DNA of 13,183 bases from JBFFXF01 sp041569895 (lineage in GTDB: Bacteria; Planctomycetota; UBA8108; JACQVS01): contig JBFFXF010000207.1 in the NCBI GenBank assembly GCA_041569895.1, positions 1-13,183 of the forward strand. Reading direction: 5' to 3'. Under the pieces are notes generated by a model. The model saw only the letters and a list, made by a program, of their open reading frames with translations, searched no databases and had not been told where the DNA came from. Shown here piece by piece: positions 13,102-13,183 of this stretch; positions within the stretch are counted from its first letter, which is position 1, and every line of letters begins with the position of its first letter. The position numbers and the translations under genes are program-made.

Positions 13102-13183
13102 GTGGACCGTGACCCGTGGACCGTGACCCGTGGACCGTGACCCGTGGACCGTGTGCCGTGGACCGTGTGCCGTGACCGTGACC
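13102..13183 (+). repeat. Module D: 14-bp tandem array, right copy, open at the window end
   Basis: GTGGACCGTGACCC occurs three times in succession (13102, 13116, 13130). GTGGACCGTGTGCC follows twice (13144, 13158). Two GTGACC units (13172-13183) come last, where the window ends. It is the regular form of the mixed 6/7-bp array at 281-357. The true end of the array lies outside the window. Confidence 0.88.

Noticed and set aside
13102..13183. CRISPR-like regular array
   Set aside because: The 14-bp units are directly adjacent with no unique spacers, and no cas genes are present.

Overview
The window is GC-rich bacterial chromosome: nearly all codons end in G or C, and Shine-Dalgarno sites precede most starts. 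TGA ends nine of the eleven genes; TAA and TAG end one each. The gene content (split Tm-1-like pair, ECF sigma with a membrane-bound zinc-type anti-sigma, a secreted protein with beta-motif repeats, a histidine kinase with a large unrecognised sensor region) recalls Planctomycetota or another high-GC environmental phylum. That placement is inference from general family knowledge, with low confidence. No tRNA, rRNA, transposase, phage gene or CRISPR array is visible.

Layout. 1-420: a dense field of short-period repeats. 421-2721: a two-gene Na+/solute symporter operon (small DUF4212 subunit, then the large SSS subunit). 2722-3081: a second repeat field, inverted relative to the first. 3082-4380: cinA (+). 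4414-5424: a secreted protein with two beta-type motifs and a LecA-like C-terminal domain (-). 5425-5714: a divergent regulatory region with tandem 11-bp direct repeats, a -10 box and an inverted repeat. 5715-8298: an OmpR/PhoB-family response regulator and its histidine kinase (+). 8299-8473: a partial repeat field. 8474-10546: a leftward sigma / anti-sigma / FmdB-like zinc-ribbon cluster (-). 10547-10689: a divergent promoter region. 10690-12885: a UPF0261 (Tm-1 N-terminal-like) gene and a PEP-hydrolase-like TIM-barrel gene (+), which together reproduce the domain order of the plant Tm-1 protein. 12886-13183: a third repeat field that runs off the window.

The most unusual feature is not a gene. 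Three intergenic regions carry a composite repeat with the same internal order. Module A has 9-bp units (CGCAGATTA). Module B has 6-bp units (CGGNNT). Module C has 6-bp units (CGGGNA). Module D has 6/7-bp units (GTGACC/GTGGACC). The left and right copies are in + orientation and the 2737-3036 copy is inverted, without D. Partial copies lie at 8323-8464 and 11965-12003. Most units carry a CGG (or CCG) recurring about every 6 bp, with family-specific variation elsewhere. Module A is identical over 32 nt between the left and right copies, about 13 kb apart. These tracts also keep reading frames open, so gene callers will predict false Ser-Asp, Ser-Val or Asn-Leu-Arg repeat proteins in them.

The genes form separate functional units: sodium-coupled uptake, nucleotide repair or salvage (CinA), two independent signalling systems (two-component and ECF sigma/anti-sigma), and the Tm-1-like pair of unknown biochemical role. 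Nothing visible links them into one pathway.
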